Below are positions 27,475 to 37,892 of a DNA stretch of 64,000 nucleotides, piece by piece. Made by a program: the position numbers and the translations under genes. How positions within the stretch are numbered: the first letter of the stretch is position 1; each line of letters opens with the position of its first letter. The notes below the pieces were generated by a model, which did no database searches, was not told the origin of the DNA, and was given only the letters and a program-made list of their open reading frames with translations. Source of the stretch: Saprospiraceae bacterium (GTDB lineage: Bacteria; Bacteroidota; Bacteroidia; Chitinophagales; Saprospiraceae); assembly GCA_016714765.1 (NCBI GenBank), contig JADKCF010000005.1:1-64000 (forward strand), given 5' to 3'.

Positions 27475-29413
27475 ATGACGAAAAGAAAACAAATAATAAC
27501 ACCTGCACCTCAAAAAAAAGATACAGAATTAAAAATGCTACATTCGGATGTGAAGGCAAGCAGGATAGAACATACGGCTGGCATATTTTACAAAGAACCA
27601 TTTTTTAAACTTCACTGGCTCGCAGTGGTAGTAATATTTTTGCTTAGCATCGGATTGTATTTTACCTGCATTTCATATAATTATGTCCTGGATGATCAGA
27701 TGGTTATCACGGACAATGCCTATACAAAAAAGGGCTTTAGTGGTATTTGGGATATATTGACTACCGAGAGTTTTCAGGGGTATTTCGGAGAGAAAAAGGA
27801 ACTGGTCCAGGGCAACAGGTATCGGCCACTATCTATCATAACCTTTGCTATGGAGTATGGTATACTTGGAAAGCTGAATCCATCATTCAGCCACATTATC
27901 AATATTTTATTATATGCTTTTACGGGAGTCATATTGATGATGGTGTTAAACATGATGTTTCGCAATTTCAAAACGGTCTCATGGTGGATGTCCATACCAT
28001 TTCTGGCAGCCATCATTTACATAGTACACCCTATCCATACCGAGGCCGTAGCCAACATCAAAGGCAGAGATGAAATCATGTCTATGTTATTTTCTTTCAT
28101 TGCGTTATATGCGGGATTGCGCTTTATGGATCATAAGCAAAAGACCTGGTTGGGCTTCAGCATGGTAGCTTATTTATTGGGTCTTCTTTCCAAAGAAAAT
28201 GCCATCACATTTTTAGGAGTCATACCATTGACAGTATATTTTTTCAGCGATACAGACTGGAGAAGGCTACGCACCTTATTTTTATGGCTGACCGCCACCA
28301 CTGTAATATATCTCCTTTTGAGGTTTAATACTGCCGGAGTTCCCAAATTTGGACAGGAAATCAATGATGTGATGAATAATCCTTTTTTAGGTATGACTGC
28401 AATTGAAAAAATAGGGTCGATCATGTACACACTCGGCAAGTATGTAGCATTGATGTTTTGGCCACATCCTCTTTCACATGATTATTATCCGTATGCGATA
28501 CCGAAAGCATCTTTATTTACCTTGATACCTTTGTTGTCGTCGGTTCTGTATATCACTTTATTATTTACCGGTTTCAGAGGATGGGTTAAAAAGTCTGTGT
28601 ATTCGTATTCCATTCTTTACTATCTCGTAACTTTGACCATTGTCTCCAATATAGTGATCAATCTCGGTACGTTTATGAATGAAAGATTTATTTTTATGGC
28701 TTCAGCAGGTTTTTGTATTGCAGCAGCTTATTTTATATCGGTGCATTTACCTCGACTTTTACCGTCAGGTGGGTCGCTCGCCAGTATGATATTGCTTATC
28801 GCAGTAGTGACAGGATTCGGTGCGAAGACTTATGTCCGGGTGCCGGTGTGGAAAGATGCATTATCTCTCAATGAAGCAGCTGTAGCAGTCTCCTCCAACA
28901 GTGCCCGTGCCAACTCTTTTATGTCTACCGCACTTTTCGAAAAATACAGGATTACCAAGCCAGCAGACGAAAAGCGAAAACTCCTCGATCAGGCGGCTTT
29001 CTACGGACAAAAGGCAGTAAAAATCCTTCCGGAATATCAGAATGCCAACCTCATGCTCATAGGTGTCGCCAGCGAAAGGTATAAAATGGACAACAATATC
29101 AACGAGTATATCAAGATGATGAAGCCTTGTATCATGAGGAGGCCAGACATATCCTTTATAAAGGAGTTTAGCGACTATCTCAAGGGCAGGGGCCATGACG
29201 GACAACTTTTTCCTTTTTATGTGAGCATAGGCAATGAATTACTGACGTTGAATGACAGACGAAGAGATTTTGCCATACAGTATCTTACTTATGCATATGA
29301 AATACATCCTGACAACCCGACAAGTCAACGAAGCACTCGGATTGGCTTATGATCTGAAAGGTGATGCCGGTCAGGCACAAAAATTTAAATCAGCAGCCCA
29401 ATCCATGCAATGA
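27475..29413 (+). CDS. TMTC-like multi-pass membrane protein with C-terminal TPR (3' frameshift)
   Basis: A roughly 645-residue polytopic membrane protein. It has about ten hydrophobic segments, an early loop with the acidic pair YVLDDQMVITD, and HPIHTEAVANIKGRDE, as in TMTC/GT-C fold mannosyltransferase-like proteins. The C-terminal part is TPR-like. The open frame stops at 29352. With one C fewer in the CCC run at 29316-29318 it reads DNRQVNEALGLAYDLKGDAG and stops at 29413, overlapping dprA by ATGA, which supports the correction. The ATG at 27475 is preferred because 27430 sits in a promoter-like stretch. A protein glycosylation role is inference. Confidence 0.7.
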
Positions 29414-30510
29414 TCGATCAGACACAGCTATATCTCATTGCACTGACCAAAGTGCCTAAGGTAGGACCTGTTTTGGCCAAAAATCTCATATCTTATTGTG
29501 GGGGTGTTGAGGCCGTATTTGCAGAAAAAAGAAAAAACCTCTTAAAAATTCCTGGTATAGGACAAATTTTTGCCGATAGTTTTAGTCCTGAGATGATGCT
29601 CAAAGAGGCTGAGAGTGAGTTGAAATTCATTGAAAAAAACGATATTCAGGTTTTGACCTATCTTGACAAACAATATCCACGTCGTCTCTCCAATTATGAT
29701 GCCAGCCCTATTGTATTGTACTATAAAGGCAATGCAGATCTCAATCATTCACGCATAGTTTCTATAGTGGGGACAAGGCAACCTTCAGATTATGGTAAAT
29801 TGATGTGCGATCGTATAGTAGAAGGTTTAATACCTTACCATGTATTGCTGGCGAGTGGATTAGCATTCGGAGTGGATGCTCAGGCACATCGCAAATGTGT
29901 AGAACTCGATATCCCTACCTTAGGTGTACTGGGGCATGGATTAGACAGGATTTATCCATCAGAACACAAAACACTTAGTAAAAAGATCATAGATAATGGT
30001 GGAATACTGACAGAGTTTACATCCGGTACATTACCAGACAGGGAAAATTTTCCTATGCGCAACAGGATCATTGCTGCTATAAGTGATGTGGTAGTGGTCA
30101 TAGAATCCAAACGAAAAGGAGGGTCCATCATTACAGCAGAATTTGCCAATGAATACAATAAGGACGTTTTTGCTATCCCTGGTCCGGTCACCGAAGAAAT
30201 TTCAGAAGGCTGCAATAAGCTTATCAAACAAAATAAAGCACATCTGCTGGAGTCGGCTGCGGATATAGCCTATATCATGAGGTGGGAAGAAATAGATGCT
30301 GGCAAAGTCATTCAGAAACAGCTATTTGTGGATCTGGATGATGGTGAACAGAAAATGATAGACATCATTAAAATCAATCAGTCTGTGTCTATCGATGCCC
30401 TTACTTATCAGATGTCGATGACCCCTTCTGAGACGGCATCGATGCTGCTGGCACTCGAATTTAAAGGGTTGGTCCGATCATTGCCCGGTAAAAAATATAC
30501 ATTGATGTGA
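29410..30510 (+). CDS. dprA: DNA-processing protein DprA
   Basis: A 366-residue protein with an N-terminal helix-hairpin-helix-like region (GPVLAKNLISYCGG ... LLKIPGIGQ), a Rossmann fold carrying IVSIVGTRQPSDYG and LASGLAFGVDAQAH, and a C-terminal winged-helix domain from about 305. DprA loads RecA on incoming single-stranded DNA during natural transformation. Its start overlaps the corrected stop of the TMTC-like gene. Confidence 0.93.
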   Translation: MIDQTQLYLIALTKVPKVGPVLAKNLISYCGGVEAVFAEKRKNLLKIPGIGQIFADSFSPEMMLKEAESELKFIEKNDIQVLTYLDKQYPRRLSNYDASPIVLYYKGNADLNHSRIVSIVGTRQPSDYGKLMCDRIVEGLIPYHVLLASGLAFGVDAQAHRKCVELDIPTLGVLGHGLDRIYPSEHKTLSKKIIDNGGILTEFTSGTLPDRENFPMRNRIIAAISDVVVVIESKRKGGSIITAEFANEYNKDVFAIPGPVTEEISEGCNKLIKQNKAHLLESAADIAYIMRWEEIDAGKVIQKQLFVDLDDGEQKMIDIIKINQSVSIDALTYQMSMTPSETASMLLALEFKGLVRSLPGKKYTLM

Positions 30511-30662
30511 ATGCCCGAAAATGCAAAATACACCCAGAAATAGTAATTGTATTAAGGGCATGTATTACCACAAATAGTATGGAATGGTAGCCTGAATCAT
30601 GCTAAAAGCCTTCAAATTACATTTACTAATCCAAATATCTAAAAAAAAACATTTAGAAACAT

Positions 30663-30670
30663 TAACTTTG
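30663..30670 (+). promoter_or_regulatory. Bacteroidota -7 box for ricT
   Basis: TAACTTTG lies 31 bases before the ATG at 30702, matching TAnnTTTG. Confidence 0.6.
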
Positions 30671-30701
30671 CAATTATTATATATCAAACAATTATAGAAA
30701 C

Positions 30702-32219
30702 ATGGGTTGTAGCAGTTGTAGTGTGGATTCAAACGGAACACCAAGAGGATGTGGAGATAAGGGGCATTGCACTTCCGGAAGTTGCAATAAACATAATACT
30801 TATGACTGGATTTCAGCTAAAGACTTATTTGATCCATCAGCATACCATATTGTGGAAGTTAGTTTTAAGAAAGGTTCACACAAAGATTTTTTTATAAATG
30901 ACCCTCAGACCAGAAGTGTGACAGGAGATATGGTGGTCGTAGAGACTGCCAGCGGTTATGACATAGGTCGTATCTCATTATCAGGAGAGCTGGTGAGAAT
31001 GCAGATGAAAAAAAAGTACACCTCTGAAGACAGGGTCGCCTTTAAAGTCATAAGGAAGGCCAATGATCGAGACCTGGAAAAACTGGAAGAAGCAAGGATG
31101 CTCGAAAAAGAGACAATGGTCAAAGCACGTGTCATATCGAGGACTATGGGACTGGATATGAAGCTGGGTGATGTAGAGTACCAGGGCGATAAAAAGAAAG
31201 CCACTTTTTATTATACCGCGGAAGGTAGAGTGGATTTCAGAGAGCTGGTAAAAGAATATGCACGTGAATTTAAGGTGAAAATCGAAATGCGCCAGATAGG
31301 TGCCAGACAGGAATCTGCAAGGATAGGGGGAATAGGTTCATGCGGCAGAGAACTTTGTTGTTCCACCTGGTTATCTGATTTCAAATCTGTCAACACAGCG
31401 GCTGCAAGATATCAGAATATTGCTATCAATCAGTCCAAACTTTCAGGTCAGTGTGGCCGACTCAAATGTTGTCTTAATTATGAACTCGATACCTACCTGG
31501 ATGCATTGGAAGATTTTCCTGAAGATGCCGATGTGCTGAAAACAAAAACAGGAACACTCGTACTGATAAAAACAGATATTTTCAAAGGTCTCCTTTATTA
31601 TGTGTACGAAAATAATGATAAAATGCGCGGTACTATTTTGGCAGTAAATACTTCACGAGCCAAGGAAGTCAAAGCGATGAATAAAAAAGGTATCATCCCT
31701 GAGGAGTTGGGGTCTGAGGCTGCAGCAGCTCCTGCTACTGTCAATCCTGATGACGAAAATGCGGAACATAGATATGAAGACGTGACTGGGCAAATAGAGT
31801 TGCGCAATGAACCTAAAAAGAAAAAGAAGAATCCTCGCAGGGATGACAACAGGCCTGGCCAGAGAAATGAGCAGAGACCCCGACCACAAAATACAGGCGG
31901 ACAACAGGGAGGTCAATCAGGGAATAATTCTACAGACAGCAACGAACAACCCGCTGCCAACAGGCCACAAAGGCAGCAGCCACAGGAAGGACAGCAGCGG
32001 CCTCAAAATCAGCATAAAACACCTCGACCACCAAGGCCTGAAGGAAATCAGGTGAAAAATGACCTTCCCGATAGCAACACTGGCAACAATGAGGATAAGA
32101 CATCTAATAGCCCGGCCAATCCATCAGAAGGAGGCGAAAATCGTCAGCCTAATCCAAATAAGAAGAAGAAGAAATTTTTTAATAAAAACCGTAAACCTAA
32201 GGACGGACAAGGACAATAA
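30702..32219 (+). CDS. RicT/YaaT-like PSP1 domain protein
   Basis: A 505-residue protein. The Cys-rich N-terminus (MGCSSCSVDS) leads into a PSP1 domain with the hallmark cysteine motifs GIGSCGRELCCSTWL and SGQCGRLKCCLNYE at about 209-259. RicT is part of an iron-sulfur complex that influences RNA processing in Bacillus; Bacteroidota homologues are conserved but less studied. Residues about 365-505 are a low-complexity Asn/Gln/Pro/Arg/Lys tail ending in KKKKKFFNKNRKPKDG, which looks RNA-binding. lpdA follows after 9 bases. Confidence 0.88.
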   Translation: MGCSSCSVDSNGTPRGCGDKGHCTSGSCNKHNTYDWISAKDLFDPSAYHIVEVSFKKGSHKDFFINDPQTRSVTGDMVVVETASGYDIGRISLSGELVRMQMKKKYTSEDRVAFKVIRKANDRDLEKLEEARMLEKETMVKARVISRTMGLDMKLGDVEYQGDKKKATFYYTAEGRVDFRELVKEYAREFKVKIEMRQIGARQESARIGGIGSCGRELCCSTWLSDFKSVNTAAARYQNIAINQSKLSGQCGRLKCCLNYELDTYLDALEDFPEDADVLKTKTGTLVLIKTDIFKGLLYYVYENNDKMRGTILAVNTSRAKEVKAMNKKGIIPEELGSEAAAAPATVNPDDENAEHRYEDVTGQIELRNEPKKKKKNPRRDDNRPGQRNEQRPRPQNTGGQQGGQSGNNSTDSNEQPAANRPQRQQPQEGQQRPQNQHKTPRPPRPEGNQVKNDLPDSNTGNNEDKTSNSPANPSEGGENRQPNPNKKKKKFFNKNRKPKDGQGQ

Positions 32220-32228
32220 ATTTTAGTT

Positions 32229-33629
32229 ATGATGTATGATGTTGTAATAATTGGGTCTGGGCCTGGTGGATATGTAGGAGCCATCCGTGGAGCACAGTTG
32301 GGAATGAAAATTGCAATCATTGAAAAATATAAAACCCTGGGAGGCACCTGTCTTAATGTAGGTTGTATACCTTCTAAAGCATTGCTGGATAGCAGTGAGC
32401 ATTACCACAATGCAACGGAAAGATTTGCTGAACACGGCATAGAGACATCAACGGTCAAAATCAATATGGCCCAGATGATCAAAAGAAAAAATGAAGTAGT
32501 AAGTCAGACTTCCGGAGGAGTGGAATTTTTGATGAAGAAAAATAAAATTGATGTTTACACTGGAGTAGCATCATTTGTGACAAAAAATGTAATTGCAATC
32601 GAAAGTCCGGAAGGCCGCAAAGAGATCGAGGGAGCTAAAGTCATCATAGCTACAGGTTCCAAGCCTATCACACCTGAAGTGTTTAATTATGATAAAAACA
32701 GAGTCATCACATCTACTGAAGCTTTGAATATCGATAAAGTACCAGGCAAGATGGTGATCATAGGTGGAGGGGTCATAGGCCTGGAATTAGGGTCAGTTTT
32801 TGCTCGTCTGGGCACCTCTGTCGATGTGGTGGAATATATGGACAGGATCCTGCCTACTATGGACGGTGACTGTGGAAAAGAACTCATGCGAAGCCTCAAA
32901 AAACTGGGTATCAATTTTTATCTGGGACATGGTGTGACGGGTGTGAAGGCTACCAAAACTTCATGTACCGTCACAGTCAAAAAAAAGGATAGTGAGGAAA
33001 GCTTTGATATCAAGGCTGATTATTGTCTGGTAGCTATAGGAAGGCGCCCTTATACAGATGGCCTTAATCTCTCAGCTATCGGTATACAGACTGACGAAAA
33101 AGGCAGAATCATAGTCGACGAACACCTGGAGACTGTTGTACCAGGTGTTTTTGCCATTGGGGATGTCATTCGGGGTGCTATGCTTGCGCACAAGGCTGAA
33201 GAGGAGGGCATTCTGGTAGCTGAGTACATCGCAGGAGGCAAACCTCACATAGATTATAATCTCATACCTGGTGTAGTATATACATGGCCAGAGGTAGCAG
33301 CTGTAGGCAAGACAGAAGAAGAACTTAAAGCATCGGGAATACCTTACAAAACTGGAAAGTTTCCATTCAAGGCATTGGGCAGGGCTCGTGCCAGCATGGA
33401 TACAGATGGAATGGTCAAAGTCCTTGCTCATAACGATACCGACGAAATTCTAGGGGTACATATGGTAGGTCCGAGGGTGGCTGATGTTATCATGGAGGCA
33501 GTCGCACTGATGGAGTTTAGAGCCAGTGCCGAAGATATGTCCAGAATCTCGCATCCGCACCCTACTTACACTGAAGCGGTCAAAGAAGCAGCACTTGCAG
33601 CAACAGGCAACCGACCATTACATATTTAA
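32229..33629 (+). CDS. lpdA: Dihydrolipoyl dehydrogenase
   Basis: A 466-residue FAD disulfide oxidoreductase. The FAD site is VVIIGSGPGGYVGA, the redox disulfide is Cys41/Cys46 (GGTCLNVGCIPSK), the NAD site is MVIIGGGVIGLELGSVF, and the dimerisation end has the catalytic His/Glu pair in HPHPTYTEAVKEA. It reoxidises lipoamide on E2 subunits of pyruvate or 2-oxoglutarate dehydrogenase complexes. No E1/E2 genes are adjacent. ATG codons at 32229 and 32232 are equally possible starts. Confidence 0.95.
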   Translation: MMYDVVIIGSGPGGYVGAIRGAQLGMKIAIIEKYKTLGGTCLNVGCIPSKALLDSSEHYHNATERFAEHGIETSTVKINMAQMIKRKNEVVSQTSGGVEFLMKKNKIDVYTGVASFVTKNVIAIESPEGRKEIEGAKVIIATGSKPITPEVFNYDKNRVITSTEALNIDKVPGKMVIIGGGVIGLELGSVFARLGTSVDVVEYMDRILPTMDGDCGKELMRSLKKLGINFYLGHGVTGVKATKTSCTVTVKKKDSEESFDIKADYCLVAIGRRPYTDGLNLSAIGIQTDEKGRIIVDEHLETVVPGVFAIGDVIRGAMLAHKAEEEGILVAEYIAGGKPHIDYNLIPGVVYTWPEVAAVGKTEEELKASGIPYKTGKFPFKALGRARASMDTDGMVKVLAHNDTDEILGVHMVGPRVADVIMEAVALMEFRASAEDMSRISHPHPTYTEAVKEAALAATGNRPLHI

Positions 33630-33751
33630 AAAGTACGCGGAAACTTCTTTTTTTAAAAATCCAGACTGGTATTCATCTGTTTTCACTTTTGATGAACCAT
33701 TATTTTAGTATGCTTGTTTAATCATGAGATTTGTAAAGAATTTACATCAAT

Positions 33752-34231
33752 ATGAAGATCAGATCATTCTCCATTTTCAGTTTATTGTTGTTTTTTGGGA
33801 TAGCGTCCGCCCAAAAAGGTAGCTTGAGTATGTCGGTAGACAAAGATACCCTGTATGCGGGCGATGTTATTAAGGTAGAGTTTATACTGGATAATCTTAC
33901 TGGTAATTTTAATGCACCTGATCTCAAGGGATGGAGCATTGTTGGTGGTCCGGCTACGTCCTCCAGTTTCACTATGATCAATGGTGAAGTAAGTCAAAAA
34001 AAGACCTATACGTATATCCTCAAGCCTGAAAGTGTAGGTAATCAAGAGATTGGCCAAGCCATGGTCCAAAATGAAAATGATGTGATCACCACTGATCCCG
34101 TAATCATATATGTTTCGAAAGAAGACCTACATAAAGTGGCCCCTCCACAGGGTAGCAAAACTTATAGATACAAGCAAGAAAACAATACAAAAAAGCCAGT
34201 AACACCAAAAAGATTAATGAAAAGAATCTGA
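33752..34231 (+). CDS. Short BatD-like (oxygen tolerance) protein
   Basis: A 159-residue secreted protein: signal peptide SIFSLLLFFGIASAQ, then a single beta-sandwich resembling the first domain of BatD (SVDKDTLYAGDVIKVEFIL, LKGWSIVGGPATSSSFTMIN, KKTYTYILKP). It lacks the later domains and membrane anchor. The next gene, full-length BatD, starts one base after its stop, so the two are probably cotranslated. It may be a truncated duplicate or a dedicated partner. Confidence 0.7.
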   Translation: MKIRSFSIFSLLLFFGIASAQKGSLSMSVDKDTLYAGDVIKVEFILDNLTGNFNAPDLKGWSIVGGPATSSSFTMINGEVSQKKTYTYILKPESVGNQEIGQAMVQNENDVITTDPVIIYVSKEDLHKVAPPQGSKTYRYKQENNTKKPVTPKRLMKRI

Positions 34232-34232
34232 T

Positions 34233-35948
34233 ATGCGATTACTTAGAAGATGTGCAATTCTTGGGTCCTGCTTTTTTTTGATGATCTGTAGTTTAGTAGC
34301 ACAGACTCCAAGATTTTATATACAGACCGACCGTACTACTGTGTCCGAAGGTGAGGCTTTTACGCTGGAAGCTGTCCTCGAAAATATCGATGCCAACAAT
34401 ATACAATTGGGTGATTTGCGAGGTTTTACGGTGATGCAGGGGCCGTCTACATCCACTTCAGTCAGTATCATCAATGGCAAAAGATCAAGTACGATATCGT
34501 GGCAGTACATAATCATGGCACCCCATAAAGGGCGTTTTAAAATCTCGCCTGCTACAGCAAAGGTGGGAAGCAAAGTAATCAAAAGCAATGAATTGCAAAT
34601 AGAAGTTACTGTAGCCACTCAAAAGCAGAATGATGTAACCCTGGATGACAGTAAGATGTCATTTATCAGGCTTGAAGTGGCTGATAATGATGTTTTTATA
34701 GGTCAGCAGCTGGCCCTGGACTATGTATTGTATACAAGACAAAATATAGAGTCGTACGATATTATCAGTCAGCCACAGACAGAAGGCTTTTTTAAGCAAG
34801 CTTTGGGTGACTTTACCGACCAGCCCCAAAAAACGGTCATCAAAGGAAAAGAATACTACCGCCAGATCATCAAAAGAGACATTCTCTTTCCTCAAAAAAC
34901 AGGTGTGTACGAGTTGGGACCTGCCAATATTGCATTGGAGGTACCATTGGAAAATGCCCGTTCATCATTTTTTTTCAGGGATACAAAACGTGAACAAACC
35001 ATTACCAACTCTGTAAAACTTACTGTGAGAAAGCTGCCGGATAATCCGCCCGGTTCTTTTAGTGGAGCGGTTGGAAGTTTTGAAATGCAGGCAAGGGTAC
35101 GTAAAAGTAAAGTGGCAGTAGGAGAGTCCATCGTCCTGGAGCTGGAAGTGGTAGGTGACGGAGATCCCAAGGTAATAAAAGCACCTGATTTTGTATTGCC
35201 GGAAGGCCTGGAAAAGTACGAACCTTCGGTCATCAGAGACGAATCATTCGGCAGAGGAGGTATCATAAAATCTAATAAGATATTCGAGTATGTTTTGATA
35301 CCTTCCAAGGATACTGTATATACCATCACGCCCGAATTTACTTATCTCTCTGCATCTACGGGCAGATATGAAACCCAAAAAGCAGGGCCCATAAGTATAC
35401 AGGTCTTGAAGGGTCAGCAGGGCATCACATCACTGCCTGATGAGAAAGTTGACATGCAGTTCAGTCCTGCTTCAGATGACCATACGCTGTACAACACACA
35501 AAAAGGGGTGATCACTCCTTTACGATATCTGATGGCATCAGGCTTGCTTATATTGCTGACACTGGCAGGTATGTATTTCAAATCCCAAAAAATAAAAAAT
35601 CAGCTCTCGGGGGAGAGTATGGATAAAAAGGTAGCAAGCCTTGCCGTAGAGCATCTGTCTAATGCAAGGAAGTATATGGATGGTGGCGATCTAAAAGCAT
35701 TTTATGAGGAAATCTCTCAGGCCACTACAGGATATATCATGAAAAAGTACAACATTCCCAATACCGATGCTGCCTGCGAAGTAGTTTGCGAATATATGGG
35801 TAATCACCATATTTCTCCTGCTATCATATCATCATACCGGGATATCCGCCAAAAGTGCGAAATGGCCAGATTTGCAGGACAGACCATGGACCCTGCATCA
35901 CTTTACTTGGCTGCGGAATCCATAATCAATGACCTGGAAAAAGTGTAA
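34233..35948 (+). CDS. batD: BatD family protein
   Basis: A 571-residue BatD homologue: signal peptide, several periplasmic beta-sandwich domains (YIQTDRTTVSEGEAFTLEA, GFTVMQGPSTSTSVSIINGK), a transmembrane segment at about 430-448 (LMASGLLILLTLAGMYF) and a cytoplasmic helical tail. BatD belongs to the Bat aerotolerance operon with MoxR and vWA proteins. None of those partners is adjacent here, which is unusual for the family. Confidence 0.85.
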   Translation: MRLLRRCAILGSCFFLMICSLVAQTPRFYIQTDRTTVSEGEAFTLEAVLENIDANNIQLGDLRGFTVMQGPSTSTSVSIINGKRSSTISWQYIIMAPHKGRFKISPATAKVGSKVIKSNELQIEVTVATQKQNDVTLDDSKMSFIRLEVADNDVFIGQQLALDYVLYTRQNIESYDIISQPQTEGFFKQALGDFTDQPQKTVIKGKEYYRQIIKRDILFPQKTGVYELGPANIALEVPLENARSSFFFRDTKREQTITNSVKLTVRKLPDNPPGSFSGAVGSFEMQARVRKSKVAVGESIVLELEVVGDGDPKVIKAPDFVLPEGLEKYEPSVIRDESFGRGGIIKSNKIFEYVLIPSKDTVYTITPEFTYLSASTGRYETQKAGPISIQVLKGQQGITSLPDEKVDMQFSPASDDHTLYNTQKGVITPLRYLMASGLLILLTLAGMYFKSQKIKNQLSGESMDKKVASLAVEHLSNARKYMDGGDLKAFYEEISQATTGYIMKKYNIPNTDAACEVVCEYMGNHHISPAIISSYRDIRQKCEMARFAGQTMDPASLYLAAESIINDLEKV

Positions 35949-36058
35949 TACGGGTCAGCTGGAAAAGATCAAACTTAATGATTCAAAATCAGTTATGGAT
36001 TATGTTAAGAAAGGTTATCTTTTGATGGATAGCCTATACATCTATCGCAACTGACGCT

Positions 36059-36096
36059 AAAAAAAAAGAGCACCCTTTTTTCAAAGGAATGCTCTT
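36059..36096 (-). terminator. Terminator for TPR protein gene
   Basis: On the minus strand AAGAGCA (36096-36090) pairs with TGCTCTT (36072-36066), extended by a second AT-rich paired block, and is followed by a long T run. Confidence 0.75.
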
Positions 36097-36142
36097 CAGT
36101 CTTGGTTATTAAAAGAGTAAAAAACTTTAATACAGAAAATGA

Positions 36143-37543
36143 TTATTCTGCATAATATCTTATCATGGAGGATATATCTTTGTCAAGTTTGAGTTCGGGG
36201 GCTATTTCATAAATAATGGTGTGCTCCTCGAAGTTTTCTAAAAGAGCCTCTTCGAGCAATTCCATACATTCGCTTTTGTTTTTCAGCAATAGATTAGTGA
36301 TGGCCCTGCAATAAACCAGATCCGCTCCATAAGTATGATCTTCGGCCTCTTCCAGCACTTGCATAGCTTCATTATACAAGCCCAGCTTGAGGAGAAAACA
36401 GATATACTCTTTCCAGTAAAGCGTCTCTTCAGGACCAGTTTGTGTGGCCATTTGAAAATTGATGGTGGCTTTATTATAATCCTCCACCGACAAATAAGCT
36501 TTTGCAAGTCCCAGATAATATTCTTCTCTTCTGTTTTCCAGATCGATGGCTTTGTGATATGCATTGATAGCATTGTACCATACTTGGTCCTTGGCATAAC
36601 ACTCACCAAGGAGGAAATAAGCCTCATCATTGAATGCATCCACTCTGATGGCTTTAAGCAGCCACTGTTTTGCGATACCTATTCTGCCCATAAAAATATA
36701 GCAATGGGCTATATTGACCATGAGTTCGTTGTTAGGTCCGAATCTGTTGTTGGCTTCGATGTAGATTTCCAGTGCTTTTTCGTAATCTCTGATTTGCAGA
36801 CAGGTATCGGCACAGTCGAGATAAGCACTTTCGAATTCAGGATTTACGATAAATGAATACTCAAGAGCATCTATCGCTTTTTCATATTCCCATGTACAAT
36901 TGTAACCATGTCCGAGATTGTACCATGCCTGATAGTTATAAGGATCTTTTTCTATGATCTGTTTGTGCAGTTCCACGCTATCCTCATATCTTCGGGATAA
37001 TTCTGCGCTGATCCATACTCTTTCCATAGCCTCCTCGTTTTTGCTGTCAAGAAGGGCTGCCTGTGCAAGAGCGTCATACATGGCATTATAATCTTTCATA
37101 TTTTCATATATAAAAGATTGGGCGATAAGGATGTCCTGAGAGTCACCCTTGGTAGCTCCGATACTTAGTTCATCCAATATTTCCTGTGCCTCGGCAAATT
37201 GCTTTTTGATAGCAAATGCACGAACTTTAATAATGCTAATTTCTCTTTCGAAAGGTGCAATATTTTCTGCAATTTCCAAAGTTTTGAGACAGTCATTTAC
37301 TTTATTACTATTGAGCAGCAGTCGTGATTTTATAATATAAAATTCTGACCTATACTTGTATTGCCCGATGGCAAATTCTACCACTTCCAGTGCTTTTTCG
37401 AATAAATACTCGTCTTCGTAATATTCTAAAAGCTGTAAATAAACCTTCTCATCCAGGTATCCAACCTCCCCCTGTTCAAATTTTATTTCAAAATCTGACA
37501 CGAGGTTAATTAGGGCTGTGTCTCGTTTTATTTTGTTTTCCAT
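36143..37543 (-). CDS. Cytoplasmic TPR repeat protein
   Basis: A 466-residue protein built of about ten tetratricopeptide repeats; clear units are YNYQAWYNLGHGYNCTWEYE, SAYLDCADTCLQIRDYEKAL and EAYFLLGECYAKDQVWYNAI. There is no signal peptide. TPR arrays mediate protein-protein contacts; no partner can be inferred. It stands alone with its own terminator. Confidence 0.85.
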   Translation of the reverse strand: MENKIKRDTALINLVSDFEIKFEQGEVGYLDEKVYLQLLEYYEDEYLFEKALEVVEFAIGQYKYRSEFYIIKSRLLLNSNKVNDCLKTLEIAENIAPFEREISIIKVRAFAIKKQFAEAQEILDELSIGATKGDSQDILIAQSFIYENMKDYNAMYDALAQAALLDSKNEEAMERVWISAELSRRYEDSVELHKQIIEKDPYNYQAWYNLGHGYNCTWEYEKAIDALEYSFIVNPEFESAYLDCADTCLQIRDYEKALEIYIEANNRFGPNNELMVNIAHCYIFMGRIGIAKQWLLKAIRVDAFNDEAYFLLGECYAKDQVWYNAINAYHKAIDLENRREEYYLGLAKAYLSVEDYNKATINFQMATQTGPEETLYWKEYICFLLKLGLYNEAMQVLEEAEDHTYGADLVYCRAITNLLLKNKSECMELLEEALLENFEEHTIIYEIAPELKLDKDISSMIRYYAE

Positions 37544-37892
37544 ATACTGATACTGAGTCCGGGATTAAAAGAAAGTGTAAATATAGATATTATTCAGTGC
37601 GTGGTACCTTTTTTAAAAAAGTTTTTTTCCACATTTTTAAAGTTTCTTTTTGTATAATTGTTTGTTATATATGATTGATATTCAGCGAAATATGTAGATA
37701 TGGTCTTTTTAAATGTTAATTAACATACTAAAGAACACATGTTAATACATGAATTTATTTCGTTAATTGATAATGAAATTTTGCTAAATGAATCGTTGTT
37801 TTTCATGGTTTTGGCATGGGAAAGCGTCATTGAAATCAATAAACATGTTTATGTTCCTGTTTCGTACATATAGGAGACATTTATGTTTTTGA
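37544..37892. other. AT-rich intergenic region
   Basis: About 349 AT-rich bases between two minus-strand genes. It must contain the promoter of the TPR gene, but I see no convincing -7 box, no gene and no repeat. Confidence 0.45.
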
